Assembly: GCA_025062105.1 (NCBI GenBank)
Contig: JANXAQ010000129.1
Span: 1 to 46,335, forward strand
DNA length: 46,335 bases
DNA from: Thermoguttaceae bacterium
GTDB taxonomy: Bacteria > Planctomycetota > Planctomycetia > Pirellulales > Thermoguttaceae
Direction: 5' to 3'
Positions 1-11,000 of this stretch are shown here, piece by piece. The position numbers were made by a program, and so were the translations under genes. Positions within the stretch are counted from its first letter, which is position 1. Each line of letters opens with the position of its first letter. The notes under the pieces were generated by a model. It did no database searches. It was not told the DNA's origin and saw only the letters and a program-made list of their open reading frames with translations.

Positions 1-557
1 TATTTTGACAAAGATGGATATACCCCATCAGCACCTAGGACAGGCCGTTGTTGGCGAAGGTAATGCCGTCAGGCGGGCAAAAAGACCGACCGTGTCATCT
101 CCACCTTGATGTGGGAATGGCCTCTGCGGCGCAGGGAACACCAAGTGTGGACGAAACAGCCACTCTAGCTTTGGGTAATACCGCAGTTTCCAGCTTTGGG
201 TAACACCTCAGCAGTAACAGGACGGAAACTCCCTATTTAGTGAAAATGAGCAATATAGGAAAAATTAGGAATCTGGGAAACATAAAGGATTTAAGGAACC
301 TCTGCAAAATCCTGAACATAAAGTGAACTTTATGAACTTTTGATTCTATAGCCGTTTGGTTCTTCTATCCGAACACCTGGTATTTATTGGGTGCTAGCCA
401 TGCTAGCACCCCTAGATATTGTGTGAGAAGGAGAATAAGAACCAATTGATATATCCCCTCTAAATTATGGAGAGGGTCCTTGTCTATTTTGCTCACTTGG
501 CCCACCAAATTTCTGCCGGATCCGCATTTAGGGAAAAATGGCCAAAGTGCACAGGGA
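1..557. other. Gene-free tract downstream of the giant-protein gene
   Basis: No convincing gene is visible. Short open stretches at the very left edge end within about 110 bases and match nothing I recognise. Two GGGTAAYACC-type segments near 175-212 form a short direct repeat that also resembles 15480-15515. The family B element B1 occupies 295-479. The remaining part, 480-557, lies just beyond the stop codon of the minus-strand giant gene and shows no clear terminator. Confidence 0.6.
295..479 (-). repeat. MITE-like element, family B, copy B1
   Basis: The left end begins GGAACCTCTGCAAAAT and the right end closes with an imperfect inverted copy (TTATGGAGAGGGTCC). The interior matches the other B copies in reverse orientation. 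The centre carries a perfect inverted repeat, GGGTGCTAGC then CAT then GCTAGCACCC. No clear target-site duplication is visible. It lies about 80 bases beyond the 3' end of the giant minus-strand gene. Confidence 0.8.
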
Positions 558-3500
558 TTATAATCGCCACTGAGAGCGAGGAGTCCGGTAGGAGGGGAGG
601 ACTTTGACCACTGCTGTTAGCAGAGCCAGCAGAATAAATACACAGCCGAGCACACTGGGCCAAAACCAAAGCCACCATATTCCACCGAGCAGCGCACCGA
701 GCAGAGGAGGCCATAGGCCCGGCGTAGAGTGTCTGAGCAGTTTGAAAGCGGCCCAGGCCAGCAGGATAGCGGCACAGAAGCCTGTGCTAGCCAGAAGTCC
801 CCGCCAGAGGATAGAGGAAGTTTTTTTCGGCCGATAGGATAAAAGGAGTCCTTGGGAGGGGGGATGAAGCACGGCTCGGCAAACAGTTCCCCTGGCTTTG
901 AGCCACTCGAACCAAACCTCAGCTTCATCCGCAAAACCCATTGGGCTGGAAGCATTAGGCGGTGGCGAGTCGGAGAGGCCGAGAGATTCTGCCAGTTGAA
1001 GTAGTTTCAGTTGGAATGATTGGGCTTCGGCCCGGAGCGTGCGGTGCAACTCGCTTGTCGGTGGCAAGGCTAGGTTACGTTGTACCTGCCGAACAATAAC
1101 GGAAAACCGCTCCCGCCAAACCCGATACCATCGTAAAAAGTCCTCTTGATTGGGTTCGAGCCGTTGTCGGCAGCCGGTTTCTAGCAAGCTGCCAATGCAC
1201 CGAAGCCGATAGGCATCTAAGCGCAGGGGGCTGACGCGTCCGACTCCTTCCGGTTCGGCCAATTCATAGCCGGCCGGTGGGTAAATCGTCCACAACCAAA
1301 CACTTACAGGGCAGTTTTCGAGCCAGGGGGCAGGGAACGGCTCAAGCCCCTCTAGGACGCCGGGAGGTAATATGCCTAAAAAACTGACTTCCACCACTTG
1401 TGGCAACAGCGAAGAGCCAAGCAAAAGGCGATACCGCTGCGAGTGTTGCTGAATAATTGGCGGAGAAGGATTGTTGTCCAGCTGGGCGTGGAGTAATCGG
1501 AAGCCTGCGGGTAAGCAAAGCACACAATGATCCTGTCCAGCGGGTAAAAGGTAAAACCATGCTTTGCCAGAGCAGAGGCCGTCGGTTTCCCAGCGGAGCT
1601 GAATATCGGCTAACCGGACTTCGGGCTGCTTGCCTTGTTCGGCCAGAGGTTGCAGCCGGGCCGTAAACTGCCCAGTCCTAGCTCGATACGCTTCCCATGC
1701 TCCCTGCCCAGCCAGTTGCTGGGCTAATGCTTCCGGAAGTGTGGTCTTTTCTAGACCTTGGGTTTGCCAGACCAAAGGTCGAAGCTGATCTTGGATGGGC
1801 AGAAGCAGCAGATGCTCTGTTACTGGAAATTGAAGGGGGAGAATGATGGGCAGTTCCTGGGGTCCGTTTTTAGGCCAATGAATAGGGCCGGTAATTCGGA
1901 TGCGATAGGTCTGTTCGACTGGCAGCGGAGGCCGAAGCACAATCGCCCGTCGTCCTTCGGCCAACTCTTTCATCGAGAGACTAATCTGGGGGGTGGTTTT
2001 ATAAGGTCCTGGCCAGCAAGGCGGCGCTTCCAAAAGGATTTCGTCCACCACCCCCTTTTGGACTTGGAGGTGCAGGTCTATTTCGGCCAACCACTGATCT
2101 GTTTCCGGTCGAATCAGAGTAATCTGTTGGCAGGTTATTTGGGGGCGGTTCGGAATGACCTGCAACTCCGCTTCGGCAATCTGCCGAGAATCCACAGCAA
2201 AGGCTTTAAACAGTCGGCCTAAACTGGATTTTGCTTCTACAGCCGGAGGCGGTTCGATTTCGGTCAACCCCTCGGGTTTGACCAGCCGAAGCAAAACTTC
2301 CGGTTGCCGGAAGAGCACTAAACTGGCCCATTCGGTTTCCGCACCTTCTATAGTCAGATAGGGGATGGGCCGACGTTGCGAAAGCACATTAGGACAGGTG
2401 CCAGTAAGCTGAAGTTCATACCTGCCAGTAAGCGGCTTATAGGAAAATAGGGTCGTTTTTCCGTCCGGACTTCGAACCCAGCGAATAGGCACGGAAGTAT
2501 TCGCTTGGAGGATCGAAATCGTTTCGATTTGTAGTTCGGGGGGCGTTTGGATGCAATGTTGGAAACTACTTCCGCTTGTGGTGGACAACCGGGCTTCGTA
2601 ATACAGCCGAACCGTTTTTTCTCCATAGCCCAACCAAAGGATTTGTTCCACCGAAGTGTTTGGGGTGCGGGGTCGGGTTGTCAAAGTCCACGCTTGGCCA
2701 GAAGAACTCAGCGTATCGATAAACTGAGGTCCTGTCTCCGCAGAACCCCAAAGCTCCAAAAAATCTTTTTCCGGCACAGGTTGACGCAAATTCGGAGGCG
2801 GCATGGGATATTCCAGACATGGATCCACAGACACAGCCAGCCAACGGCGCGCTACCCGCACCTCTAAAGGGTCCAATTTCGGCAGGCGCAGATTTCCTAC
2901 CCCGGTGGAATCCGTCAGTAAGAAGCGGACTGCCAGAACCGCTATTTGGTCTGCAGGGGAAGGTCGGATCGGGAATTCCAAGATCTGGCCGCCTGGGGAA
3001 GTACTGATTTTGATATCTCCTTGGGCGGCGGGGCTGTGCCAGCCAAGCATCCGGAGACGATTTTCTGCCATCAGCCGAAACATTCCCCCCCCACCAGTTT
3101 GGTGCCTGCGGGAAAGTCGAAACCTTGCTTCCAAAAGCACGGTGCCCGGCTGGACCCAAAGCCAAAGCAGTTGATCTACCTCTGGCATGGTGGCTTCCGA
3201 GGCAGGCAAACTGGGCCAACGGAGCCGCAAACGCTCTGCTGGCCCCAATTCCGCTACCAAACGCGGGGTAGGGACAGCTGAGCGTTTTACCATGCCAAAA
3301 GCTCCCTCCAGGTGTAGTTCTGGTGCATCGGGCGGAAGCCCCAGTTCCAGACGGGCCTGGGGCGTGGGAGGCAGGAGCAGCTCCGTCTGCTGGAAGCCTC
3401 CTTGGTCCCACTGCACCGGCCCCACCTGCCCTTCAATGGAGACGCTAGAGGCAGAAACTGGTATGGGAATCGTCAGCAGAGTGCCTGCTTCGTTCCATTG

Positions 3501-6500
3501 AGGGTCCACCGGTTGGCCTTCCACCTGCCAAGTCCCGGGAACAATGGGAAACAGGGTTCTAACCAGCGGTAGGCTCAGCTGAGCCGGTTTGCCCACCAAG
3601 TCGCACTGCCAGCTTAGGTTCAGACGCGGGATTTCCCATCGGCCGGAGGAAGCACTGCGATTAAGTTCACCGCGGTACAACGCTTGTCGAAGGCGCCAAC
3701 CGCTACTGGAGGGAGCTACTGTCTGCGCACGCCGCCGAAGATACTGATAAAAAGGTTCTGGCACTTGGTAAGGGTCGCCGGTCGGCAGTTGGTTCTCGTC
3801 GATAGGGATAAAGACCCGATACAGGAGACTGGAAACTGCCGACGAAGAGACTGGGGTAGTTGTCTCGGCCCCGAAGGCCTCTTCTATCCCCCCCAACACC
3901 GCCAGCAATAGCATCTGCACGGTGAGGAGCCGCCGAGAGGAGCTGCTCGCAGAGGCTTTCGGTAAATCGCTCCCGGAACCAGAGGCCACCGAATCGGCTT
4001 TTCCAGAAGCCGGTTGGGTGCTGCGCAGCAGAAGCTTAATGATCCCTACCAGCAAAACTGCGCCAAAGAGGCCAGACACAGGTGCAACCCAACTGTCCGG
4101 AACCAGCAATGCTACAACAGCCAACCCGCCAGCAGCCAGTAGGAGCCAGAACCCATTTCGCTTTGCCACTAGCAGAGCCAGTCCTCCTGCAATTAGAAAA
4201 GCCGTCCAGTACCACCCCAGTGCTTGATCCTGGTCGAGAAGTTCGATTATCCATTGCTGGTTGGCAAGGACCGACTCGGGCAATTCCATCTGATAAGCGG
4301 TCCAACCCAGCATACCCGTACCAGATGCCCACTCTGCCGGTCCAAACACTCCTACTGGAGAAGGTTCCGCAGACTCCTGCCAGGTTTCCGGAGGCACAAA
4401 CAGAGGCTCAGCGCCGAGCTTGCCTAACTCCAAAAGCCGATCCCCAGCTTCTGGCAAAATCTTCCAGACCAAAGGATCCCCTAGGTTTTCGGCCCAACCC
4501 TGCCAGCCCGAAGCTCGCTCCAAACTGGTAATTAGGAACATCCCTTGGTACAGGCCCAAAGCTAACCTAGCATGCCAAAAGGCTTCTCGGGCAAGGCGAG
4601 CTTTGATGTGATCGGCTGGTTCTGCTTCCGCTGCAGGCCAACTCCACCCCTCCACCCCACTGCTCGGATCGATCCCTGCTTCCCACAGCCCTTGGCGATC
4701 AATCAAAATTCTACCCACTTGCCCAACGGTTTCATGCTGAAGCAGTTGTGCCCAGGACCATCGTCGGCTGGCAGGGGCGGTAGGTCCAGCATCGGCCAAG
4801 GCAGGGCTGCTCGGCCCACTAAGGAGCAAGGCGCCCACAGCCTGGAAAAAGGCTTCCGCTTTTTGTCGTTCCCATTGGAGGGAAGCATCCTGGCCGAACA
4901 GACTCTTCCAATGCTCTGACGAAAACGGATTAAAAGGCTGCCGATGCTTAGCTCGGGCCCAGATGCCCAATAGCCGCTCCCGCACCGAAATTTCAAAATG
5001 GTTTGGATTCAAGGCATATTCGATCCGGTAGCGGGCTTGCCAGGTTGGCGGGAGCCAGACCGTCCAGGATCGACTGACAACAGGCACATCGAGAGAAGGA
5101 AAATAAGGAGCCAGTTTGCTGCGGTGTCGCAGGGGCGGCTGTTGAGTCTGGAAAGCAACCACTAGCGGGGAAAAGGTTTTTTGGGGCGAAAGGGCCACCT
5201 CGATGGACAAAGCCTCCGGTGGTTCAGTCGTTTTGCGGACCTGCCAGCGGGCTGGTTGTCCCCCTAGCCAAACCCCTTCTAGCTGTGGGGGGGCGTCTGC
5301 GGAAGGGATTTGTATGTTCAGTTGGCTTCGATGGAAGTTAACAAGCCAATAGGTGGCAATATGTCTACTAACGCCACTGGGTTGGATCCAGCTTTCCAAA
5401 CGTGCTTGCCAAGCCCAACACTGTCGGCCTGCGCCAAGATCCTGAGGAGCTTGGAGCAGCAGAGTTGAGCTTTGAGCTGTCGAGAGATCTTTTTTGGGAT
5501 CATAACGGAAGCTTGCCACCTGCGCCGTCCAGCCAGGTAGAAAATCTTCCCGCTCTGAGGGGATCGGTTGAATCCGGCTGGAAACAATTAGAGGAGCTTC
5601 CGGACCGACACTCCGAACCCGAACGGTGGCTTCCTGATGGGCGGCTTGAGGCAAAGAGGCCAATGCCACCGGCATTAGGCCTCCAAAGGCACTGGTGCGT
5701 TGGCCCAGGATGATAAAGGCCCCGCTCCGGGCAGGCCGAAGCTGAATCTCCCAAGCTTCTCCACCCGGCGGGAGTGGATCAGTGGGCAGGTCTTTGTCAG
5801 TCAGGCGGCGAAGGGACCATTGCCGCTCCGTATCTCCACTAAGGCTCCATTGGACCGGTTCCGGCCGGCCATGGGAAAGAGCAATCAGGACACGTTCTAG
5901 TCGGCCACCTTCCGGAATACATTCAATCCGATAGCGCTCGGAAACCGATTTTGCCGAAGCTACCACATCGATGTGAATCTTCGCCCGATACTGGGAAAGC
6001 CTGGGACGCAGGAGCCATTGGAGTGATTGGGTCTGAGCAGTAGCAAAAAACAAAACTCCTTCGGATATCTTATCCACCAGTTCCCAATTTTTCGGTTCTG
6101 CTTGGCGTGGATTGATGGGCACCGTTGGGTCCGGCGTTAAACAGATCAACTCATACGAACCCTCCTGAGGACACAGCGCAACAAGATGATCAGCCTGTTG
6201 GACCTCCACAAACCGGACAGGCAACAGTTCCTCGCTGCGCCAGATGCGTCCTATCGGGCTCTGGAGGCGACGTGCTACAATCTGGAGGATTACCGGCCGC
6301 TGGGCGGTTACCGGCCGCGTGAGCCGAATCGTCAGCCGTTGACTGGCCGGCTCCAAAGTCCAATCTTCCACTTGCGTAGAAGGATCAGCTTCCACGGCAT
6401 CGATCAGCCAACGGCGCCCCACTTGGGCTTGTAAGACAAAATGTTCACCAGCCTCCGTCCGAACTCGAGCACGTACCCGAGCGCTGATCTGCCGTTCGCT

Positions 6501-8087
6501 GAGCATGACCACCGAGCCGGTATCTACCACAGGCAATGTCTGCCTCCGGCCCAAAACCAGTTCCACGGTGGCCTCCGGACTATAGGCTTGAAATTCGAAA
6601 TATTCTCCGCTGGGCGTGGCTCCGAGGGAAGCAGGCTCGGCTTTGTACTGGACCCAACCGGTGCCACCAATCCGATTCACCACCAAGCCCATTCCAATGC
6701 GAACTGTTATGGTTCCCTGTTGCCAAATCGTCTTCTCCAGCGTAACCCTTGGTAACTGCCATGTAGCATCCAAGACCACCGGACCAACCACCTCTACCTG
6801 GAGGGAATGGGCTTCTTTATAGATAGGCTGCGGCAACAATACCCACAACCGCCGAGTTCCCGAAGCTCCTTTCGGATCCCATCGCCAACTGAGATTCTGC
6901 CCTGCCAATTTGACGGCCGTTACTTCTAAACCCGCCTCCACAGCCAGAGAAAGTTCGGAAACCGGTTCTCCCAGGTCCTGGATAGTAAAACGCACTATAC
7001 CCTCCAAGCCCTCGGGCAATAATGTGTATTGGTTCTCCTGTTGGACCAACATCCTAGCAGTCGGGACGGTTCCTTCTTCCCCCACAAGCCGCAAAGGCCC
7101 TGGCATTTGGCCTCCCCATTCTAACAGCCAGTTCTTTCGGCCCGGCAAGGAGGGCGGCCCCTGAGGACGAATTAAGGCTCCTGGAAGCACTGGTCGGAGC
7201 GTTTCCGGCAAGTCCAAGACCAGCTCCGTATGCCCACAAGCAGGTAAGGCCAGATCGAAACGCAGACCGACACTATCCTGTTGGCCTTGTAAAGACCACT
7301 CCACACGGATTTGGCCTGTTCGGGCTGTCGCCAATTCCATTTGCCCCGATTCGTTCACTCCAAGCAAAGCAGGCTCCAACGGTTGTCCAGCAGCGTCCAC
7401 CCAAGCAGCAGTTCGCACCGCTAGGGGCCACTTCGGCCAGCGAAGCAGACCACCTTGCTGGTTCGGCGTCTGGATCCTCAAAGTGCATTCCCCCTCTAGA
7501 AGCGTGGCACCAGAAAGACTAGCACGCATCTTAACCCAGCTAATCTTCGCTTCTTCCTTGGGCTTAGAAGCGGAGACCTCCCCGAGCTGAATCAATCGCT
7601 CGAATTCCGCTGGTTCGACTGGCACATACTTCATTTCGCCCCATGGCCAATCGCTAATCCGGTCTGCAGGCGCAAAGACTCGGATAAAGCGCAAGGGGCC
7701 AGAAGCCGGTTTGTCCGAAGCAGAACTACTTAAGGAGGCGGACGGTTTTTCTTCAGCCGCAACCTCTGGCGTCACCCATAGACAAATCCATGCCAACCCA
7801 AACACTACCGCCGCAAGCCATCCAGCCCAATTTGCCGAAATCCCACCAGTGAAATGAAGCTTTTCTATCCGCGCCTCAGGCAAGCAGCCACTGGAGCTCA
7901 GTGGCTCCATCCTGATGTTCCAAAATCCTCCCCCATCCACTCGATCGGTCCGGGTGGCCACTGGGAAAGGAATTTGCCGGGATTCAAAAGAACACCAGTA
8001 ACCCATCATGGCACCATAAAGGAATGGGTCCAGTCCCACAGCCTTCTGCCGTTCCTCAAAAGAACACCGATAACCATCCTCCCTCAC
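558..8087 (-). CDS. Giant membrane-anchored beta-rich protein, apparent two-unit fusion
   Basis: Function unknown. This 2509-residue reading frame begins with GTG directly after the TGA of the upstream gene, so translational coupling is likely. ATG codons at residues 27, 28 and 60 are alternatives without strong ribosome sites. A motif GYxCSFExRQ occurs twice, 24 residues apart, before residue 40, with mostly silent third-base differences, which favours the GTG. A membrane/signal segment follows at about 87-105. Then comes a long beta-rich region, a hydrophobic cluster at about 1288-1353, a second signal-like segment at about 1385-1406 ending in AFGA, another beta-rich region, and a last hydrophobic cluster at about 2416-2496. 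The two halves share one architecture with the neighbouring 1192-residue protein: hydrophobic start, a Y-x-V-F-x-P type segment, beta domains, then a membrane module. I infer a cell-envelope structural or binding role. The length and ends of the protein are sure; the role is not. Confidence 0.85.
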   Translation of the reverse strand: MREDGYRCSFEERQKAVGLDPFLYGAMMGYWCSFESRQIPFPVATRTDRVDGGGFWNIRMEPLSSSGCLPEARIEKLHFTGGISANWAGWLAAVVFGLAWICLWVTPEVAAEEKPSASLSSSASDKPASGPLRFIRVFAPADRISDWPWGEMKYVPVEPAEFERLIQLGEVSASKPKEEAKISWVKMRASLSGATLLEGECTLRIQTPNQQGGLLRWPKWPLAVRTAAWVDAAGQPLEPALLGVNESGQMELATARTGQIRVEWSLQGQQDSVGLRFDLALPACGHTELVLDLPETLRPVLPGALIRPQGPPSLPGRKNWLLEWGGQMPGPLRLVGEEGTVPTARMLVQQENQYTLLPEGLEGIVRFTIQDLGEPVSELSLAVEAGLEVTAVKLAGQNLSWRWDPKGASGTRRLWVLLPQPIYKEAHSLQVEVVGPVVLDATWQLPRVTLEKTIWQQGTITVRIGMGLVVNRIGGTGWVQYKAEPASLGATPSGEYFEFQAYSPEATVELVLGRRQTLPVVDTGSVVMLSERQISARVRARVRTEAGEHFVLQAQVGRRWLIDAVEADPSTQVEDWTLEPASQRLTIRLTRPVTAQRPVILQIVARRLQSPIGRIWRSEELLPVRFVEVQQADHLVALCPQEGSYELICLTPDPTVPINPRQAEPKNWELVDKISEGVLFFATAQTQSLQWLLRPRLSQYRAKIHIDVVASAKSVSERYRIECIPEGGRLERVLIALSHGRPEPVQWSLSGDTERQWSLRRLTDKDLPTDPLPPGGEAWEIQLRPARSGAFIILGQRTSAFGGLMPVALASLPQAAHQEATVRVRSVGPEAPLIVSSRIQPIPSEREDFLPGWTAQVASFRYDPKKDLSTAQSSTLLLQAPQDLGAGRQCWAWQARLESWIQPSGVSRHIATYWLVNFHRSQLNIQIPSADAPPQLEGVWLGGQPARWQVRKTTEPPEALSIEVALSPQKTFSPLVVAFQTQQPPLRHRSKLAPYFPSLDVPVVSRSWTVWLPPTWQARYRIEYALNPNHFEISVRERLLGIWARAKHRQPFNPFSSEHWKSLFGQDASLQWERQKAEAFFQAVGALLLSGPSSPALADAGPTAPASRRWSWAQLLQHETVGQVGRILIDRQGLWEAGIDPSSGVEGWSWPAAEAEPADHIKARLAREAFWHARLALGLYQGMFLITSLERASGWQGWAENLGDPLVWKILPEAGDRLLELGKLGAEPLFVPPETWQESAEPSPVGVFGPAEWASGTGMLGWTAYQMELPESVLANQQWIIELLDQDQALGWYWTAFLIAGGLALLVAKRNGFWLLLAAGGLAVVALLVPDSWVAPVSGLFGAVLLVGIIKLLLRSTQPASGKADSVASGSGSDLPKASASSSSRRLLTVQMLLLAVLGGIEEAFGAETTTPVSSSAVSSLLYRVFIPIDENQLPTGDPYQVPEPFYQYLRRRAQTVAPSSSGWRLRQALYRGELNRSASSGRWEIPRLNLSWQCDLVGKPAQLSLPLVRTLFPIVPGTWQVEGQPVDPQWNEAGTLLTIPIPVSASSVSIEGQVGPVQWDQGGFQQTELLLPPTPQARLELGLPPDAPELHLEGAFGMVKRSAVPTPRLVAELGPAERLRLRWPSLPASEATMPEVDQLLWLWVQPGTVLLEARFRLSRRHQTGGGGMFRLMAENRLRMLGWHSPAAQGDIKISTSPGGQILEFPIRPSPADQIAVLAVRFLLTDSTGVGNLRLPKLDPLEVRVARRWLAVSVDPCLEYPMPPPNLRQPVPEKDFLELWGSAETGPQFIDTLSSSGQAWTLTTRPRTPNTSVEQILWLGYGEKTVRLYYEARLSTTSGSSFQHCIQTPPELQIETISILQANTSVPIRWVRSPDGKTTLFSYKPLTGRYELQLTGTCPNVLSQRRPIPYLTIEGAETEWASLVLFRQPEVLLRLVKPEGLTEIEPPPAVEAKSSLGRLFKAFAVDSRQIAEAELQVIPNRPQITCQQITLIRPETDQWLAEIDLHLQVQKGVVDEILLEAPPCWPGPYKTTPQISLSMKELAEGRRAIVLRPPLPVEQTYRIRITGPIHWPKNGPQELPIILPLQFPVTEHLLLLPIQDQLRPLVWQTQGLEKTTLPEALAQQLAGQGAWEAYRARTGQFTARLQPLAEQGKQPEVRLADIQLRWETDGLCSGKAWFYLLPAGQDHCVLCLPAGFRLLHAQLDNNPSPPIIQQHSQRYRLLLGSSLLPQVVEVSFLGILPPGVLEGLEPFPAPWLENCPVSVWLWTIYPPAGYELAEPEGVGRVSPLRLDAYRLRCIGSLLETGCRQRLEPNQEDFLRWYRVWRERFSVIVRQVQRNLALPPTSELHRTLRAEAQSFQLKLLQLAESLGLSDSPPPNASSPMGFADEAEVWFEWLKARGTVCRAVLHPPSQGLLLSYRPKKTSSILWRGLLASTGFCAAILLAWAAFKLLRHSTPGLWPPLLGALLGGIWWLWFWPSVLGCVFILLALLTAVVKVLPSYRTPRSQWRL

Positions 8088-11000
8088 TCACGAAGCCAAT
8101 TCAGCAGAGGCATTGGAAGCGGCAGCGGGGGGCATCAGCTGGGTGGAACCGGTGCTTCCGGCTGGTGGTGGCTGATACTGACGTTGGGTAGATTCCTGCT
8201 CCACCCCACCACCTGCTATTCCAGGCAGTCCTTGCGCATGGGCACCCAGCCTCCGATGAAGCATACCTGCTACCACCGCCAAGATCACTCCCAATAGGGA
8301 CGCCTGAACTCCCAAAAGCGTCTGATCTGGCCAAAGGAGCACTAAAGCTCCTAGTGCCACTCCGGCCCCTAGCAGCCAGGCCGGATGCCGAAACCCAGGC
8401 ACATAGATTACCAAAAGCCCCAGGCCTAAGGCAGCTAGAGAGGCAACGAGAACCAACACCGATCGGCTAGCCGTATAGAGAGTGGCGGTTTCCAGTCGAC
8501 CTATTATACTGAACAAATAAGTATTAAGTCCTTCTGGATCGAGCCCTATTGGTCTGGCTCCGGTCCAGAGTTCCAGATCTGCTGCAGTCCATCGAGGGAC
8601 TCTTCCCCAGTACCAGCCCTGGTATTTCCATTGGTATTCTGGAACGAACCCAGGAGGATTTATTAACAAATGCTCATCTCTCGGAAAATGGCACAACCAG
8701 TAACATCGCTCTATCCATACAGCAGGTTCCGGCTGAGGAAAGGCCACCTGCAATAATCCCCGAGGTGGCCCAAACTCCTGAAAATGATAACGCAGTTCCA
8801 CCACCCATTCTGGCTGGCCCGGCGGCAACAACACCACCAGACGGCCCCCGTCTTCTAGTTGAAAACTGGCCGACTGCCCATTGACCCAAACGGCCGCCTC
8901 CGCTGCATTAGCCCCCTCCGGAAGCCGAACCACAAACTCCCGCCTCCTCCCACTGAGCCGATAAACGGCCCGGTCTTCCCGCAACGAACGAGTCCACCAG
9001 GTTTGGACAAAACTGCGGCTTATCCGCACAGGCCCCCCACTATCTGCCGATTCCCGATATACCCCCAATGGTAGTTCTGAAACTGGTTGGCTGCATCCGA
9101 TCACTAATCGTTTTTCTTTCCCTTCAGGTTCTGGCGTGGTCTCCAATGGGTTCCAGTGGGTTCCTCGCAGTTTCACCTGGAGGCCTTCTTGCACGCTAAG
9201 CGTCACTCGCCACCCTAGCCACTGCCCCTCCGCTGGAACCACCAACGGCAGGTTGCGAAGTTGGCTTTGATTGGCTGGAAGTTTTTCCCACTTCAGCCGA
9301 TACCGAATGCTCAGGTCACAAGGTCCGATCCGAGGTTGCGGCAGGGGGATGATCATTTGTACTGGACCGACTTCTTCGGGGCCCTTCACTGAGGTAGAAA
9401 CCGGTACTGGGTTGACCGGTTGAACATCTACCAACACCTGCATGGCTTCCGCAGCCAGAGCCGCGGGAACCCAAACACTTAAAGCGCCTACCGACTCATA
9501 AGCAATAGTGTACGAAAGCTTCTGCTCTACCTGGACTCCGTCCTCCTCTACCCGGATCTGGGCGGCGCCTTCGACGCGGAGTCGCCGTTCATGCACCCGC
9601 AGACTCGCTACAAAGGAACCGGCGCCCGATTCAGCCCGATAGGCCAAGATCGGCTGCTGACGTTTCGGCAACCCGCTCAAGTTGACCGCCTCTTGCCGCA
9701 CCCAGCCCGACATCTGCTTTTCCTCCGGAGCTAATTCCACGTTTTCCTCCGGGATAACCAGCACCGAGGCCGGCAGCAACGAAACCACTCCTCCAGAAGG
9801 CCACTGCACCTGCCAGCCCTGCGGCAAAGGCACCACCAATTGTTTGCTGCCTACTGGAATTGCTCGCCGCGCCACCAACGTCAGTTCCAAATGGCCGCCC
9901 ATAGGCTGTTTGAGCGGGATTTCCACCCACGAGCCATTCCCTGACAACGCCCCCTCACCGACTACCTCCTCCGGCCCAACTTGTTCCAGCTCCCAGCCCG
10001 GCATTTCTACCCGCAATGCCTGCACCTTAGCCCCTCGAATCGTACATTTTAACAATCCGTCCAATTTCACCTCCCGGGCGCTAATCCAGAGGCGATATTC
10101 CGGCTCCAGGGATACCCGAACTTGTTGCGATACCAGGCGTACCTGCAACCAGTATGGCTGACTGGTGTATTCGAATCCAGCTAGTAATCCTTCGCCTAAA
10201 AGACTGGCGGGCAACTGCTCCGTCTGTCGTACCGAGGCGGATGCCCGCCATATCAGATGCCCTTGTCCAGATCCCCAGACCGCAATCCAGCCCCGATGTT
10301 TGACCGCTCCGACCACTTCCAAGCCGCCCAATTCCACCCAATGCTCCCCAGCTCGGTTGCCCCCAGCCTGCTCCCATTCCAACCGCACCCGATGCTCCAT
10401 CGCCTTTTCCAAAAAATACAGCTTGATTCGGTCTGGTTTTTCCACCGTATAGGTACAGCCGGGTTGGCTGATAGGACGCAGTTTTGCCCCTTCGGGCAGA
10501 CGTAACTGCAGCTCCTGGCAAGGTTGACCTAATACTTTAATAAACAAATTTACTTGAGTGGTGATCTTTTCTCCTTCTAACCAGGCCACCGCTTCCCCGG
10601 TAACATCAAAGCTACTAGCCGATTCGAGGGAACGATCCCCCATCGGCCCCCAAACCAATTCCATATTGCCCCCGAACCCTTCCACTTTCAGTTGGGTTTC
10701 TGTTCCTGAAAGAGGCAAAAGTTCCACCAGCGCTGCTGGGTCCGAAGTCTCTACTTGCAACTTTTGGCCGGGCAGCCGCAGTTTCAGCTGCGCCACCGGA
10801 GCGCGCACCGAACGAATACGCAGCCGACTCTGCTGCCCCATCTGTTGGATCCCCACGACTGCTTGCAGTCTCAGCCGATGCTGCCTCTCTGCAGGACCCA
10901 AAATCCAAACCACATATCCCTCTGCCTCTTCCCAGTGGAACAGATACTCTGGCTTGGGCGGTGGGGCTTGCACTGGCAGGGAATCAGCTTTCCCCTCCGG

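Noticed and set aside
2566-3411. 281-codon frame inside the giant-protein gene
   Set aside because: Low-complexity Pro/Gly/Ser/Arg-rich product in another frame of a clearly coding region; a shadow frame.
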